From: Lucifuga dentata
Taxonomy: Eukaryota > Chordata > Actinopteri > Ophidiiformes > Bythitidae
Direction of reading: 5' to 3'
DNA: 64,000 nt
Assembly (NCBI GenBank): GCA_014773175.1
Contig: VXCM01002610.1
Location: forward strand, 17,527-81,526
In this document: in pieces, positions 51,163-63,209 of the stretch
Position numbering within the stretch: position 1 is the stretch's first letter
How the letters are laid out: every line of letters begins with the position of its first letter
Made by a program: the position numbers and the translations under genes
The notes under the pieces: generated by a model
Seen by the model: only the letters and a program-made list of their open reading frames with translations
The model's database searches: none
Told to the model about the DNA's origin: nothing

Positions 51163-51293
51163 GCGGCTCCTCTCCGCTTTGTGCATCCTCCGGTATCCAC
51201 CTGTGCCGCGGTTGATGCTGATGGAGCNGCGGCTCCTCTCCGCTTTGTGCATCCTCCGGTATCCACCTGTGCCGCGGTTGATGCTGATGGAGC
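51163..51293. repeat. 65 bp perfect duplication around a single N (assembly artefact)
   Basis: 51163-51227 and 51229-51293 are identical and separated only by N at 51228. The sequence is GC-rich and probably belongs to the nell2 5' region. Confidence 0.9.
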
Positions 51294-51328
51294 AGATCCT
51301 GCGTTAAATTTGTTTGTCTTCCGGATGT

Positions 51329-51332
<4 letters not shown>

Positions 51333-51375
<43 letters not shown>

Positions 51376-51564
51376 GTTTTTGCATCATCGGGCATCTAAA
51401 GTTGTGATGATGCCTCCGCTCAATATTTGGGATTGGTAATAACCTTCTGATCGAGGGTGTTAGATCATTCGCATGTGATTGAATAATACCGTCTCCAGGA
51501 AGTAGACAAAACATGGACTAATTTAAAAAAAAAAAAAAAAAAAANAAAAAAAAAAAAAAAAAAA
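51333..51564. repeat. Poly(T) and poly(A) tracts facing each other before nell2
   Basis: A run of 38 T (51333-51370) is followed 154 bases later by about 40 A (51525-51564, with N at 51545). The A tract ends nine bases before the nell2 ATG. Confidence 0.85.
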
Positions 51565-51573
51565 CCATTCATC

Positions 51574-53583
51574 ATGGGATTATTACAGCTATTTCTGGTT
51601 GTCGGCATATTTTGCGCCGCCTCAGGTAAGAAACAGGGCTGTCGCTGAGGTATAAGGTAGCTACATCTTGCAGCATGCAGGTCATATGATCTATAGATAA
51701 CATTACATGATGCTTTATGTATTTGACAGTTACAGACAGGCTTCCAAAAATAAAGACTTACTTGATTAAGCAACTTGTAGGCTTTACATATAGTCATGTT
51801 TCGTTTGCTTCATTGTTGGCATCATTGGCGTCATTGTCTATTAATAACAATAACAATAGTTTATTTGTGTTTGATAATAAGTTCTAGGTTTTGGGGTTGA
51901 CCCTGCACTGCGGATCAGTGTGTTTAATGAACTAACACTTGGAGAAGGATTTGATGGAGTTTCTCAGGTCCAGGGCTTCCACAGCGAGTCCAGAGCTTTC
52001 CACTTCCAAGGTACAGTAATGCATTCTATGTATTTTTGTTATTAGATGGAAATATGAGACCTGTATGTGAAAACAGTGATGAAAAATGCCTTTATGAAAA
52101 CTGGACACCACTAACATTTTTTAAAAACAGTTTTATTTAAGCAATTTATAAGATGCACAGTAATCCAGTGTTCAGCTCTTCTTACTGCATGGTGCCCAAT
52201 GAGCCAAGAGAGCTTTTTTTCTGAGGATGTCAGCTGTACTGTACAGCTGGAATTGACTCTTTCTATAGCACAGCTTTGGAAGAGAGTGTTATTCACCAAC
52301 ATAGGGTGGCTTTGCAGACAGTGCTTGGGGAGGCTTTAGAATGCCACCTGCCCAAACAATAGCCACTGTTAGGTCCCCATGAAGAAGTGTGGGGAGCAGA
52401 GGAGGGAGATGAGGGAACACCCTAAGAATCATGGAAAGACTGAGCATAATCACATTAGTTAGGAACAAAACACTGCATTCACAGAGGTGTTCAGAGACTT
52501 GTAGTGTGACTGTGAACAGTCTGAGGCATATATACAATCTGAACAATTTATACATAGATACCTTATTAATCCTGAGGAAAATTTGAATATAGTGCCCAAC
52601 ATATGAATGATAGAAGAGCAAACAATGCTGGTGTTCATATTGCCAGTTTTAAGATAGTCGGTTCAGGATGTTAAGTGTGGCACTGAGTCAATGGCACTTT
52701 GGAAAATGGACTTGTCACATCTGCTGTCGGGCTTGAGTTGTATATTTTGTCATCCATTGATGTCATACAGTCATTACAAATGACACTGTTGAAAGCCCCA
52801 TCACAAGGCTGGAGATGGCTATCATAAGTTGAAAGTAGCACCAAAGGAAATTGCTTTTGGCAAGCAATGGTTACAGCAACATTCAAGTCCTCACCAGGAG
52901 GATTTCACATCTCAATAAAAATCACATATTTTATGAAAGTTAGAATGTTGTTTTGGGACAGAGAAACACCACAATCACTTGTCGACATTTTTCTTCCTGT
53001 CTTCCTTGCTGATATCTTCTAATGTCCTGCACATCAGCTGAGACAGCAGCACTTTTGCATGGAGAAGCAACTCCAACTCCTGTGAAGACATGCCATTTGA
53101 TGTCCTCTGTGCAGACAACAGTCAGAAATGCTTTGCCAGGAGGTAGCAAGATAGAGAGACTAGTAGGGAGAGTTTGAGAAAGATAGAGACAGTACAAGAG
53201 ACAAAGACAGTTACAGGAAAAAAAAGCTCTTCAGTTTTTTTTTTTTAACACGCTGATATCACAACACGACCTTTCTGCGATTTGCATCTCTCAANTTCAG
53301 TTTTTTTTTTTTAACACGCTGATATCACAACACGACCTTTCTGCGATTTGCATCTCTCAATATGTCCCCTTATTTCCCCGCATTACCTTTGCGCGCACTT
53401 TAAGTACATGTTATTTATGGCAGAGCTTGCCTACATCATTTGGGATGTCTGCGTTGAGTCAGTGATTGCTGGGTGAGGTGAGGCATGCCAAGAAAGCATA
53501 CCAGAAAGAATTTGTTTGTCTGTGATCAGAAATAGACAGAGAGAGCTACGTAAAACTGCAGAAAGAGTGTGTGGGGGGGGGGN

Positions 53584-53632
<49 letters not shown>

Positions 53633-56600
53633 AAGAAAGAGAACTGTCTGCCAGTTGTTTGATCGACTGTGCTGATTCACGTGTGGCTGCTTGGCTGGCT
53701 GGGACCAGCAGACAGGCCCACGGTGACATTCTGACGCTCATTAGATAGCAGGCAGAAAACATCCATGGCTGTCCCTTCCACTGCCTGCCTGCTTGGCTGC
53801 AGGAAGGGAAGGCTGTTATCTCAGGATGCTGGGTGGAGGCAGGAGGCGGGATAGCTGGTGAGTGCTGAAAAGGAAAGAACAAGGATGTAGAGGGTAGGGG
53901 GAGAGAGCAATTCACAGTATATAAATGTGTCTGAATGTGCATGTGTGCAGATAATTGTGTGTGTGCACATTGCTGCCTCATGTCTTTGTGTCTACATTTG
54001 TGTGCCACAGAGTGTGTTTCTATCTGAGAAAGAGAAAGGAAAGCAGTGAGTGGTGGGGGATTGCTGTTTAGCGCACCCCTGCTGATGCTTTTGAAGGTAG
54101 CTGTCAGCGCTACATTGCATATCATTAGGAGAGATGGACCTCAGGGACAGGCATAGTAGAGCAAGAGAAAAGCCCCAAGCTACACTCATCCCACCCCCTA
54201 ATGCAAGATGGTATTCAGCAATGCCAGAAAAAATCATCTCATTATTAGCATTCTCCCATAAATTATAATTTCTGGACATCTATTTATCTGTCGTTCTTGA
54301 TATAACTATGAACAAGCACAAGGGGCCACACCCAGGAGCCAGGAACACCACAAGTAAAGCGCTCCCCTCCCCCATCGTGTGTGTGTGTGTGTATGCGTGT
54401 GTGTGTGCACGCATGCATACACACACACACGCACACTTACACAAAATTATCTGTCGAAAAGCATATGGAGCAAACTCACTCTGTTTGCTGAAGGCATCCC
54501 TTCATCTTCTGTGTAAACCATGTACCCGTGTTTATATGTAGGTGCGCATGTGTTTGAATCCTGTCTGTCTCAGAATCATATTCTTGCTCAGACTGTTTGA
54601 ATGCTATCAGACAGGTGCCTTGTGTATGTATACAGTATACTGCTGATTATGTCCCAGACTGCAGTGACACTGAAGTGAAGTGGGATGGAAGAGACTCATT
54701 TATTATACAGCAGTGCTTTGTGTGTTTTTTGTTGTCTGTGTGACAGAAACAAATATGGAGGAAAGCTTACATGGGTGTTGTTTTTTCATTACAGTTTATT
54801 TATTGATTGCTATCAAATGTGTGTTTCTGATGAAAACTCTGGCAACACTTGTCAGCTGCTTGATGCTATGATACAGTGGATCAGTGTGTGTGTAAAGGAC
54901 TGATTGAAACAAATATTTTACATCATGATATTGCTTCACCAAAAAGAACACGCGTGAATTATCCGTATTTTAAAAGAAATTAATAAATAGTGACAAAATC
55001 CTTGACATTTTTTTGAAATTTACTGTTACAGTTATCTGAATCATAAAGTTGCTTTTGTTGATTTTAGGTTTGTTCTGATGAAACATTTGAGAATAGAGTT
55101 TCTCAGATTGCAAACTGGAGCTTTATGTGAACCAGACACTGACAGAATGCACTTTTCTTACAATCCAGCAGGGGACTGTACCAACTCTGTAACAGTTTCT
55201 TACAATTTTAATAAAATATGTTGAGTCCTGATGCTAAACTAGGAAACGCTGCAATGGACATTAGAGTGGCTTGATCTTTCAACTGGAGTACATACATTCA
55301 ATTCATGCTTCCATATTGATAAATGTGTATATATCCTGTTTTCTTGAGCAGGTCCAGGAGGCACTATTTTGCAACAAATGCTACGCTTTGAGGAAGTATA
55401 AGATATGGTGTCATGATTACTGTTATTAACACTGACAAAGTAGGTCAGTGTACCATGCATACTAAAATTTTACACTCTCCATGTGCTGTAAAGTTTTCTG
55501 AGTGAGTATTTTGTCTTTTGTTTCATTTCAGTTTCCTTTTCAAGATAATTCTGTCCCTGTGACCCAAAACTTACCTAGTCTTTCTAAACAGTTTACTGAC
55601 ATTATCCATGGCTGCCTGTGGCCAAAATCTATTTTCCTTGTTGTCTGCTCAGGCAAGTTTGATACACTCAGGTCCACTTAGGAGCACTGATGGGTGTGCA
55701 GGGAGAGATATTTTTATCCCCCCAAGGCAGTATACAGTTGGGTGGCTGGAAAGCTGTCATTAGCCCTGTGTATGTGTGAATGTCAGACAGGCGGTCACTG
55801 AGGAGCGGATCTGAGAATTGGGGAGAAATTGCTGGCCAAAGCAGTCCTGGAGGTGCCCTTGGCTCAGTTTAGTATTTGTTCCAGGAGAGCGGACACGGGG
55901 GGNGGGGGGGGGGGGGGGAAGAGATGGTCTGCCGAATGCAGATTGACTGAGTGCAGTGGAATATTCAGGAGCTTTAACAAGTGGCTAAGAGGTGTGTGTA
56001 TGTGTGTGCACACGCATGCCCATATATGCATTCATCATTTTCATCTTTGTGTTTGCTCATGTACCTCTATGGCTGTCTCTCTTATTATCTGTTGAGTCAA
56101 TGTTTGTTTGGATTTGTAAGCTTGCCAAAGTGTATTGTATGTGTGCGTGTGGATTTGTGTTTCTCCATGCGGCTTTCTTCGCCTGTTTGTGTTCACAGAT
56201 GAATGTATGTGGTTGACAGTAATGAAGGGTTTTGAGTTGGCTTCTGGTGGAGAGTTTACCATGACTTTAATCCCTGTGTAGAGGTAGTTTCTTACTTTAC
56301 CCTCCCACATATCCCTCTCTGTGCTCTGATCAAATGCATTGATGGAAATACATTCTGTCATTTTTCAAAAATGAAATAAAGCATAAAACATTATATTTTT
56401 ATGGGATTTATTGTGGTACTTGTGCCTCTTCCTCTGTTGAGTGGATCAGTATCGTGTGCTTGCATGCAATGCAATGGCACACATACTGTAATCCTGCTTA
56501 CTTATTATTTTTCTTCCCCTTGGCGTGCTGCTAGTCCCAAACGATCAGGCCCAACATCACATATCATACATCAAATCTTGCAGGCTGAAAGGGAAAAGTA

Positions 56601-59600
56601 TGACTTTTGGTAATGATCCAGTTTTCAAGAAAATCGTGAAAAACTAGCGATTTTCCCAATCTTTGCCTAACTACTGCTGCACAATTGGGCCCAGCCCCAC
56701 GCGTCACACATCAAAACGTGCGACCCGATATTCACTCCTTTTGTCCATGTGTTTACTGTATCTCATGGCTCACTTGCTCTATAATGGGTGAGATTATTAC
56801 TTACAAAATGTCGATGGAGAGTTGTTGCAAAGATGTGGGCGGTGTTACTTTGTTCTGACAATCCAATAGAGACCAAAGAATGAAAGTCCTTATTATTCAC
56901 ATATAAAAGTGGCTATGATCTTGTCTGATATTAGTAATACAGTTTTAGTTTTAATTTTCTCTGAGAAAGAATTAAATTGAAGCCAAACGCATGTAATGAA
57001 GAGAAATATAGATCTTTTGTCGGTCTGTGCGTTTGAGTTTGCTCGTTTGTCACAGGAAAGAGGGGAACTTGTGTCCCCCCTTCAGGTATAAAAGATCATA
57101 TTCTATAAATAAAAGTTGAAATGAAAGAAGAGTGTGAGAAAAGGATTGTGGGATCACTGGGGTATCTTGGCTTCCAACCTGTACTGCAGGGCAGCTGTTC
57201 TAAATGCTAAATATGTGAGCCAGTGATGCCATTATACCAACATGAGAGTGTGGCAGCGGGTGGGGGGTTTACAGCTGTGTGGATGCTTGTGGTCAGACAA
57301 ACTAAGACTGCATTAGACTGTTTCAGATTAGAAGTAAAGCTAAAGGATGGAAAATTTGGCTTGGGTGTAACCATCAAAGTACAATATGCCCAGGAGATAA
57401 GATTAGGCTGCAGCCCAGAGCTGTGCTTCTTATGGATACTGTTGAGCTTGAGGCTTTTAGAGATCTCAGTCAGTGATGCAACTTGGTGTGCCTCAAGCAC
57501 ATTTTCTCACAATCCACCGGTTTATATTGCCTGTAAACAACAAGGATAGTTGACAACAAGCATTGTATGTTACTGCACTGAAAAATGTACTGATTTGAAT
57601 TTTATGAGTTACATCATCATTTTCAAGCTATTTTGTGTCAGTACCTCTCATCAGAGTGGCTGTTTGTAGCAGGTGGCTGCCCCATCTAGGTGCTTGCCAA
57701 TAGATAATCGACCAAAGGCCTCCTCAGCAGGGGAACATTGATTTGGCAGAAGAGAAATCTGGCCCTCTCATCACAGCACTTACTCATCTAGTGCTATTTT
57801 ATGTATGTATGTTTTAGGAATAATCAGTTGTTACTGGTATAGCCATCATACTCTTCATTTCAAATTCTGTGTAGGGATGTTAGTGTTGAGATCATTCTTT
57901 TAAAACAGGCATCTCTGGAAAGGCCATGCTCATCACAGCATCCCCTTATGTCCGATCTGAAACAGTCCCTTCCCCTCAAAGTGGACAGACTGGTGAAGAG
58001 AGTCATCCACTGCTAGATCAAAGGCTCATAGCTGGCAAGCTGTGGAGCAGCCCGGTGGTAGATCTTCCTTGGCCCTTGCCATTATTCTGCCTCATCATCT
58101 TTCTCTCAGTATGGGCCCCGCCCTGACACCTGCTCCCACCGTGCCTATTGCCTTCAAGATTGAGATGTTGCCGCAGTCTCTTACCTCAGGCCTGTCAAAG
58201 TCAAATACATGACATGGCAACAGACTAAGCAGTTCACTTTGTCATTCACACACACAATCTGGCCTGAGATCATAATTTTTGGGACACACACACAAAAAAG
58301 AAAAGAGAAGAAAAAAAGAAAAAGAAACAAACTCCATTGTAGCTCATTGATTGAGCTGGATCACAAAGCATCTTCAAACATAATTAATTTCCAGTAATAT
58401 GTAGATTATCATGATATCTGATCCCTTATTACATGGTATCTGTTGATGGCAGCGGATTATGGCTAGGTGGAAGACTCTTGTTGCAGCCATTGGACCATCT
58501 GTCTAACCTCAGCTAATCACACTGGAATGATAAGGCTTTGGCATTGCAAAATGCACAAAACTACATACTTTGCGTCTCTTGTGAGCTACAAAACTATCAA
58601 ACATTTCTGTTCAGACAGAAATGACTCCATATACCTCTGATGGTCTTGAAAGCCCTCCTCAGAAAAAGGTAAATGCTACCATGGTAACTCCCTGTAAGAG
58701 ATGTGAAAACACACTCTTCATTTCAGCATTCTGTGTACTGCCCCGCCAGTCTTCATTGTGGCCTTGATTGCATTGTGTTAATTGGTTACTCTGACCAGCT
58801 GGAAGTAATGTTAATACATGGAGGAAAAGCTGCCACGCCAGCTTCATGGAGCCCTTAAGTGTGCCAGGGCAACTTGCATGCATCCCATAGCTGAAAGTGA
58901 ACTCTTTGATGTGATTGCTTCTGAGAAGTGTCATCATTTATTGATGCTTCCATTAAAGTAGCATAGATGTCTGCATGGAGTTTGGGGGGAGGGGTGCTTG
59001 TGAGAGTTTAAGCTTAATGCTAGCTAACTACGCAGAACCCTCATTTTCACTCCCAGCACCATTAAATTTTCAATTCTTCTTCTCAAATCCTGCATCATGT
59101 GTGTTCCTACAAACCAAGCCAAGGAAAAGGTACTCTGACTGATCCAATGTTTGGGAAACCTGCTGCATTTTCATAGAAAATCTGGTAGCATTAAGCTATG
59201 ATCTAAGGATGTTAGAAAAGGGATAATTTGAAACTTTATTAGAGATGTATGTCTAATCTGGTCTTTAAAGAACTTAGGCTTCAATGTAACCGAGTATTTT
59301 CTACCTTAAGCTGACGATCATCCTCATCATTATGTGAAAGTCTTGAACTTACATTAGCCTTTATCAAAACAAAACCAAATCAAAATAGTCAACAAATTTG
59401 CAAAACTGAATAAAACAACTGCGTTCCAAGCACTGTAAAACAAATCAATATATACACTTTTCACTTCAGCAATGAATAATAATTTTAGTTAGATTTTTAT
59501 GACAGTAAAAATTAATGTTGATTTTCCATTTATGAAGTCAAACTCATTAAGTGTTTATATGAAAGCATCAAATAATTACGTAGCCTCTGAAATACTATGA

Positions 59601-62600
59601 AATTGTTCTGTCTCATACAGCAAATTTTCATCTTTCATTTCATCAACATTTTAACATCTCTCAGTAAAAGTGTTATCTATGCAAATGTATAAAATAATAA
59701 TAGTCACCATAATCTCATCTCTGTTTTCATTCTATGTTAAATTTAATACTACTATGACTAAATTACGGAGACTAGACTACTGGTATTATTGTGGAGTATG
59801 AAATCATTATGACAGGATTTTGTTAGGAATAGGAAGTTTTGTTGCATCCAATTAGACTTTACAATGTCATGAAACTACACACAAAGTTTATAAATTTAAT
59901 GTCACAAAATGCAAATTATACATTCTAGGTTCCATGGTAATATATATCTTTTATGTATGGTTTTCATTAAAAAAAAAAAAATGGTGATTCACAATGTACA
60001 ACTATAACTGAAGATAATTTCCTGTCATCAATCTATAATGCAAAAAAGTCCTTGTGAAATTAATAAAGCATGAATATGAAACAATTGTTAGTTGTTTTTT
60101 TTTTTAATTCTACATTGAATGTTAAAGTTTTGACAAGTAAAGATAACCTGTAAGAGGAAATGGGTGGTGATGGTGTAATTAATAGCTCATATTTTTGTCA
60201 TCCCAGGGTCCTCCAGGGCGGTGAAGGCTCCTGTTGATGTCTCAGAGCGAATGCTCCAAAAGCTGAGAGGCAAGAATGAGTTTACTGTGTTGATGACTCT
60301 GAAACAGGAACACCTCAACTCTGGAGTCATCCTCTCCATCCACCATTCTGAGCACAGGTAAGATCAGTTCACAATTGTCAGAGATCTGTTATGAAACTGC
60401 AGTTCTCTACCTGTCCACCAGCAGCCACCGTTGAGCCTCCTTCCTTTGCACAATCACCTGACTACCTCGCCTGCTTCCAGTTTCATAATCAGCTCTTTGT
60501 AACATATACTAGCCACCTCCCTTTTGTTCTCGGCCTGACAGTGGACGTAGTTTTGCTTGTTGAAGCTGTTCTCAGCTTTCCATCCATTTTCCTGTTTTTT
60601 GCCTGCCTTCCTGCCTGCCTGTTTTTTTTCTAATCTTTCCTGATTGTCTGACCATGGTTTGTTTCCTTCAGCTTTATGGATTTGTCTGCCTGCTCTGCCT
60701 GCCTCTCTGGATTAGACTTTTGACCACCATTGGTCTGCCTGTCCATTTTCTAATGTTTACTGGAATTTTGCACAAGTATATTTACCCTGAAACTTGAATT
60801 CTGTCTGTGAATGAGTCCTATGTTCACTCATGCCATTTACAAAAATACATTTACAAAAATACCATTGCCAATGCCATTTACAAAACTACATTTTTGTAAA
60901 TGGCATTTTAAATATATGATAATGTCACAAAGGCCATTTGAAATTAATGCATTCATAAAAATGTTTGTAAATGATAGGCAAGGATGAATGCATTTTTATT
61001 TCCTTCAGACATATAGTATGTCACGAGTCCAATATAGAAAACACTTTTTTAAATTAATCTTATATTTGCAAATACATTTTGCCTAAATTTTGAAACACCT
61101 ATACAGTTATTTTATGGTTTATATGATGCATATTTTTGCATAATGAGACAGAGAGCTGAAAATACAGGCCTCAATTAGACTTTACATTAAAATACAATCC
61201 AGATATGGTATCTGAATAATGACATCGAAATTCAGGACTTGATTTCTTGCATAGTCTGGATCATTCCTGCATTGTGATTGGGTCTCAGTAGGTAGGTTGT
61301 TAGGCTATTAATAATGTCTTCTCCTCCTGGTGAGCTTCATCCATTTAAGGAAAAAAAAAAACAATTAATAGTTCTTTTGCTTGGGCTCTTGCTGTACATG
61401 TTCCAGGTGCAGGTACCCATTTACGGCAGGTTGCATGAGTGGGAAGACAAAGTGGAGTGACATATTCAACTTGTGGGTGAATTTTTATGTCCTGAATGTA
61501 TCTCAGTTTTGTAGAGATCGATTTAATGTGAGCCGGATCACATTATATGTGGTCTGGCACATCCGATTATATTCTGATAGCAATGTGTTATGTATGTACT
61601 TTCATCCTGCATTAACACATGCTTTAAACAAAAAACAAATCTAGGTAATGTATCTGGATACAGATCCCATTTTAGTACAAAGTGTAAATGGGGCTACAGT
61701 GTCAGATGGTGAATTGTGAAACTGTTGACGAGCCACCCAACTCAACTGCATAACCATAATTAAAGCTTTATTCTGAATTCAGGGGAGTGTTCTGTAGTTT
61801 ATCACATTAGGGTTGTTAAATGTTAACTGAAACCTGAATTTTGCATTTGATGAGCATTTGGATATTTTACACTACAGTCGAGTAAACAAAGAATTTCACC
61901 CCATATGCCAACATATTCATAGCCCATCAACAATCCAACCATGAAGTCTGTGATTGTGGATTGAGAACTGATGAGACACTAGCAGCAGTTAGCATGTTAA
62001 TGTTTTCCATTAGTTTGTGGGAGCTGAGCTGTTGGATGATCAGAAGAGCAATCTGAATTTCACATAATATCTTGATTGAACTGTCTGCACATTAAAGACA
62101 ATCCTGAAAACAGAGCTCACAGGGATATTAATGACTTCCCCCAATTACTGATAAGCTTTTCCAGCCGTTCATACGTGACAAAACAGCACTGCTGATATTA
62201 TTTGGAGACATGGCAAGGACTCATTCAGTGTCAGATAGAAGTCATAACTTCTGTATTTATGGAATCAGAATGAATGTGCATGCTTGGCTGAAGAAGAGCC
62301 AATCAAACCCTAACCCTTTGCAGAGAAATGACTTCATTTGCTACGCTTACACATGTCTATTTTTCTTTTGATTAATATTTTCAGAAAATGACTCTATAGT
62401 TTATATAAAGCTGTCTTTAAAGGCAGAGCTGATGCATGCTTGTCAGCAGCTCTTTCCAGAAGAGGACTCATCTTAAATACCAATACTCCAGCGTAAAAAA
62501 TGGAACCCCTACATGTGGGGCCATTGTTGTGTGCTGTTGATGTGACAGTTAACAGCCTTATGTAGCACCATTATGCTTGACTAGCGATATGATTAAATTC

Positions 62601-63209
62601 TGAATGGTGTTGCAAATGTAGGAAGATGTGAGTGCACACTTTGGAACTGAGTGATGTGTTTATCTCTTAGAACTGTGTGGCAAGTTTAAACACATTGGTA
62701 ATGCAGGTAGGTTTGTGTGTGGAGAGAAATACTAATTTACTTCAAATAATGAGACTTTGATGCAACAAGACATACTGCAAAGTGCACAGAATGCAAACTT
62801 CATTGTATGGCTGTTACTGGTTATTTGTGCTTTTATTCTGCAGGTTCTTGGAGTTGGAGAGCAGTGGCCAGCGCAGCGAGGTGCGCCTTCACTATCGTAC
62901 CAAAGGTCAACAGGCTCATACTGAGGTGTTCCCTTACAGTCTGGCTGATGATCAGTGGCATAAGGTCTCTGTTGCTGTCAGTGCATCTCATGTCATACTG
63001 CATGTTGACTGCAACAGGTAAGGTGCTGCTACGAGTATGATCTGATGTATTTCCAAAGTTAATGATAAACAGTGATTTTAGCTGTTGATGCCTTGATGTA
63101 TTTATTTTGGAGGATCTATGAGCGGGTAGTGGAGGTCCCCTCCATGGACATACCTGAGGGTGCTTCCTTCTGGCTTGGACAGAGAAACGCTGCTCATGGT
63201 TTCTTCAAG
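51574..63209 (+). CDS. nell2: Neural EGF-like protein NELL2, 5' part; gene continues beyond the right edge
   Basis: Exons: 51574-51625, 51888-52010, 60207-60357, 62844-63017 and 63113-63209. Phases join to give the first 199 residues. Exon 1 encodes a short signal peptide (MGLLQLFLVVGIFCAAS). The rest is the N-terminal thrombospondin/laminin-G-like domain: GFGVDPALRISV, HLNSGVILSIHH, LELESSGQRSEVRLHYR, HTEVFPYSLADDQWHK, HVILHVDCNRIYERVV and FWLGQRNAAHG, all close to human NELL2. The VWC and EGF repeats would follow outside the window. NELL2 is a secreted glycoprotein; the mammalian protein is a ROBO3 and ROS1 ligand. The neighbouring dbx2 supports NELL2 over NELL1. Intron 2 is about 8.2 kb and intron 3 about 2.5 kb. 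The ATG follows a long A tract. Confidence 0.94.
53230..53360. repeat. 65 bp perfect duplication around a single N (assembly artefact)
   Basis: 53230-53294 and 53296-53360 are identical, including a 12-base T run, and are separated only by N at 53295. Confidence 0.9.
53584..53641. repeat. (GA)n microsatellite with assembly gap
   Basis: A GA run follows a short G tract and N53583. The 199-residue minus-strand frame across it is a low-complexity artefact. Confidence 0.92.
54377..54432. repeat. TG run facing a CA run (self-complementary microsatellite)
   Basis: GTGTGTGTGTGTGT is followed within about 30 bases by ACACACACACACGC, with GCACGCATGCATAC between them. The two halves could pair as a long imperfect hairpin. 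Confidence 0.8.
55896..55918. repeat. Poly(G) tract with assembly gap
   Basis: A G homopolymer of about 22 bases with N at 55903; such tracts can form G-quadruplexes and often break short-read assemblies. Confidence 0.85.
60872..60905. repeat. Perfect inverted repeat, 14 bp arms
   Basis: TGCCATTTACAAAA (60872-60885) pairs exactly with 60892-60905. A further direct copy of TGCCATTTACAAAA lies at about 60830-60845. It lies in nell2 intron 3. Confidence 0.8.

Larger units (their letters stand above)
45172..51573. other. Intergenic region between the divergent dbx2 and nell2 genes
   Basis: A 6.4 kb head-to-head spacer. It holds poly(T) stretches near 45867 and 45960, an ATT-rich simple repeat at 48525-48575, a GT microsatellite at 49237-49269, a perfect 13 bp hairpin at 50447-50478 and a CT microsatellite at about 51031-51080. 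A 65 bp artefactual duplication lies at 51163-51293, followed by long T and A tracts just before nell2. Developmental homeobox genes often have conserved enhancers in such spacers; I cannot test conservation here. Confidence 0.5.
52011..60206 (+). other. nell2 intron 2 (about 8.2 kb)
   Basis: It contains a stretch at about 52550-52580 resembling the 3' end of a fish LINE (TTATTAATCCTGAGGAAAATTTG). It also holds an artefactual 65 bp duplication around N53295, a GA microsatellite, a TG/CA palindromic stretch near 54377-54432, a G tract with N55903, and an internal imperfect repeat around 56530-56735. No extra exon was recognised. Confidence 0.55.

Noticed and set aside
52540..53220. Possible LINE 3' end and neighbouring minus-strand frames around 52.5-53.2 kb
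   Set aside because: Only a short tail-like motif (TTATTAATCC...) is visible and the frames show no reverse-transcriptase or endonuclease motif, so no mobile element is called.
53526..54125. 199-residue open frame on the minus strand, the longest single frame in the window
   Set aside because: It runs through a GA microsatellite (poly Ser-Leu), contains an N and shows no family resemblance or exon borders.
57207..57549. Paired open frames of about 100 residues on both strands in nell2 intron 2
   Set aside because: No recognisable domain, no splice context, and a mirrored frame is expected by chance.
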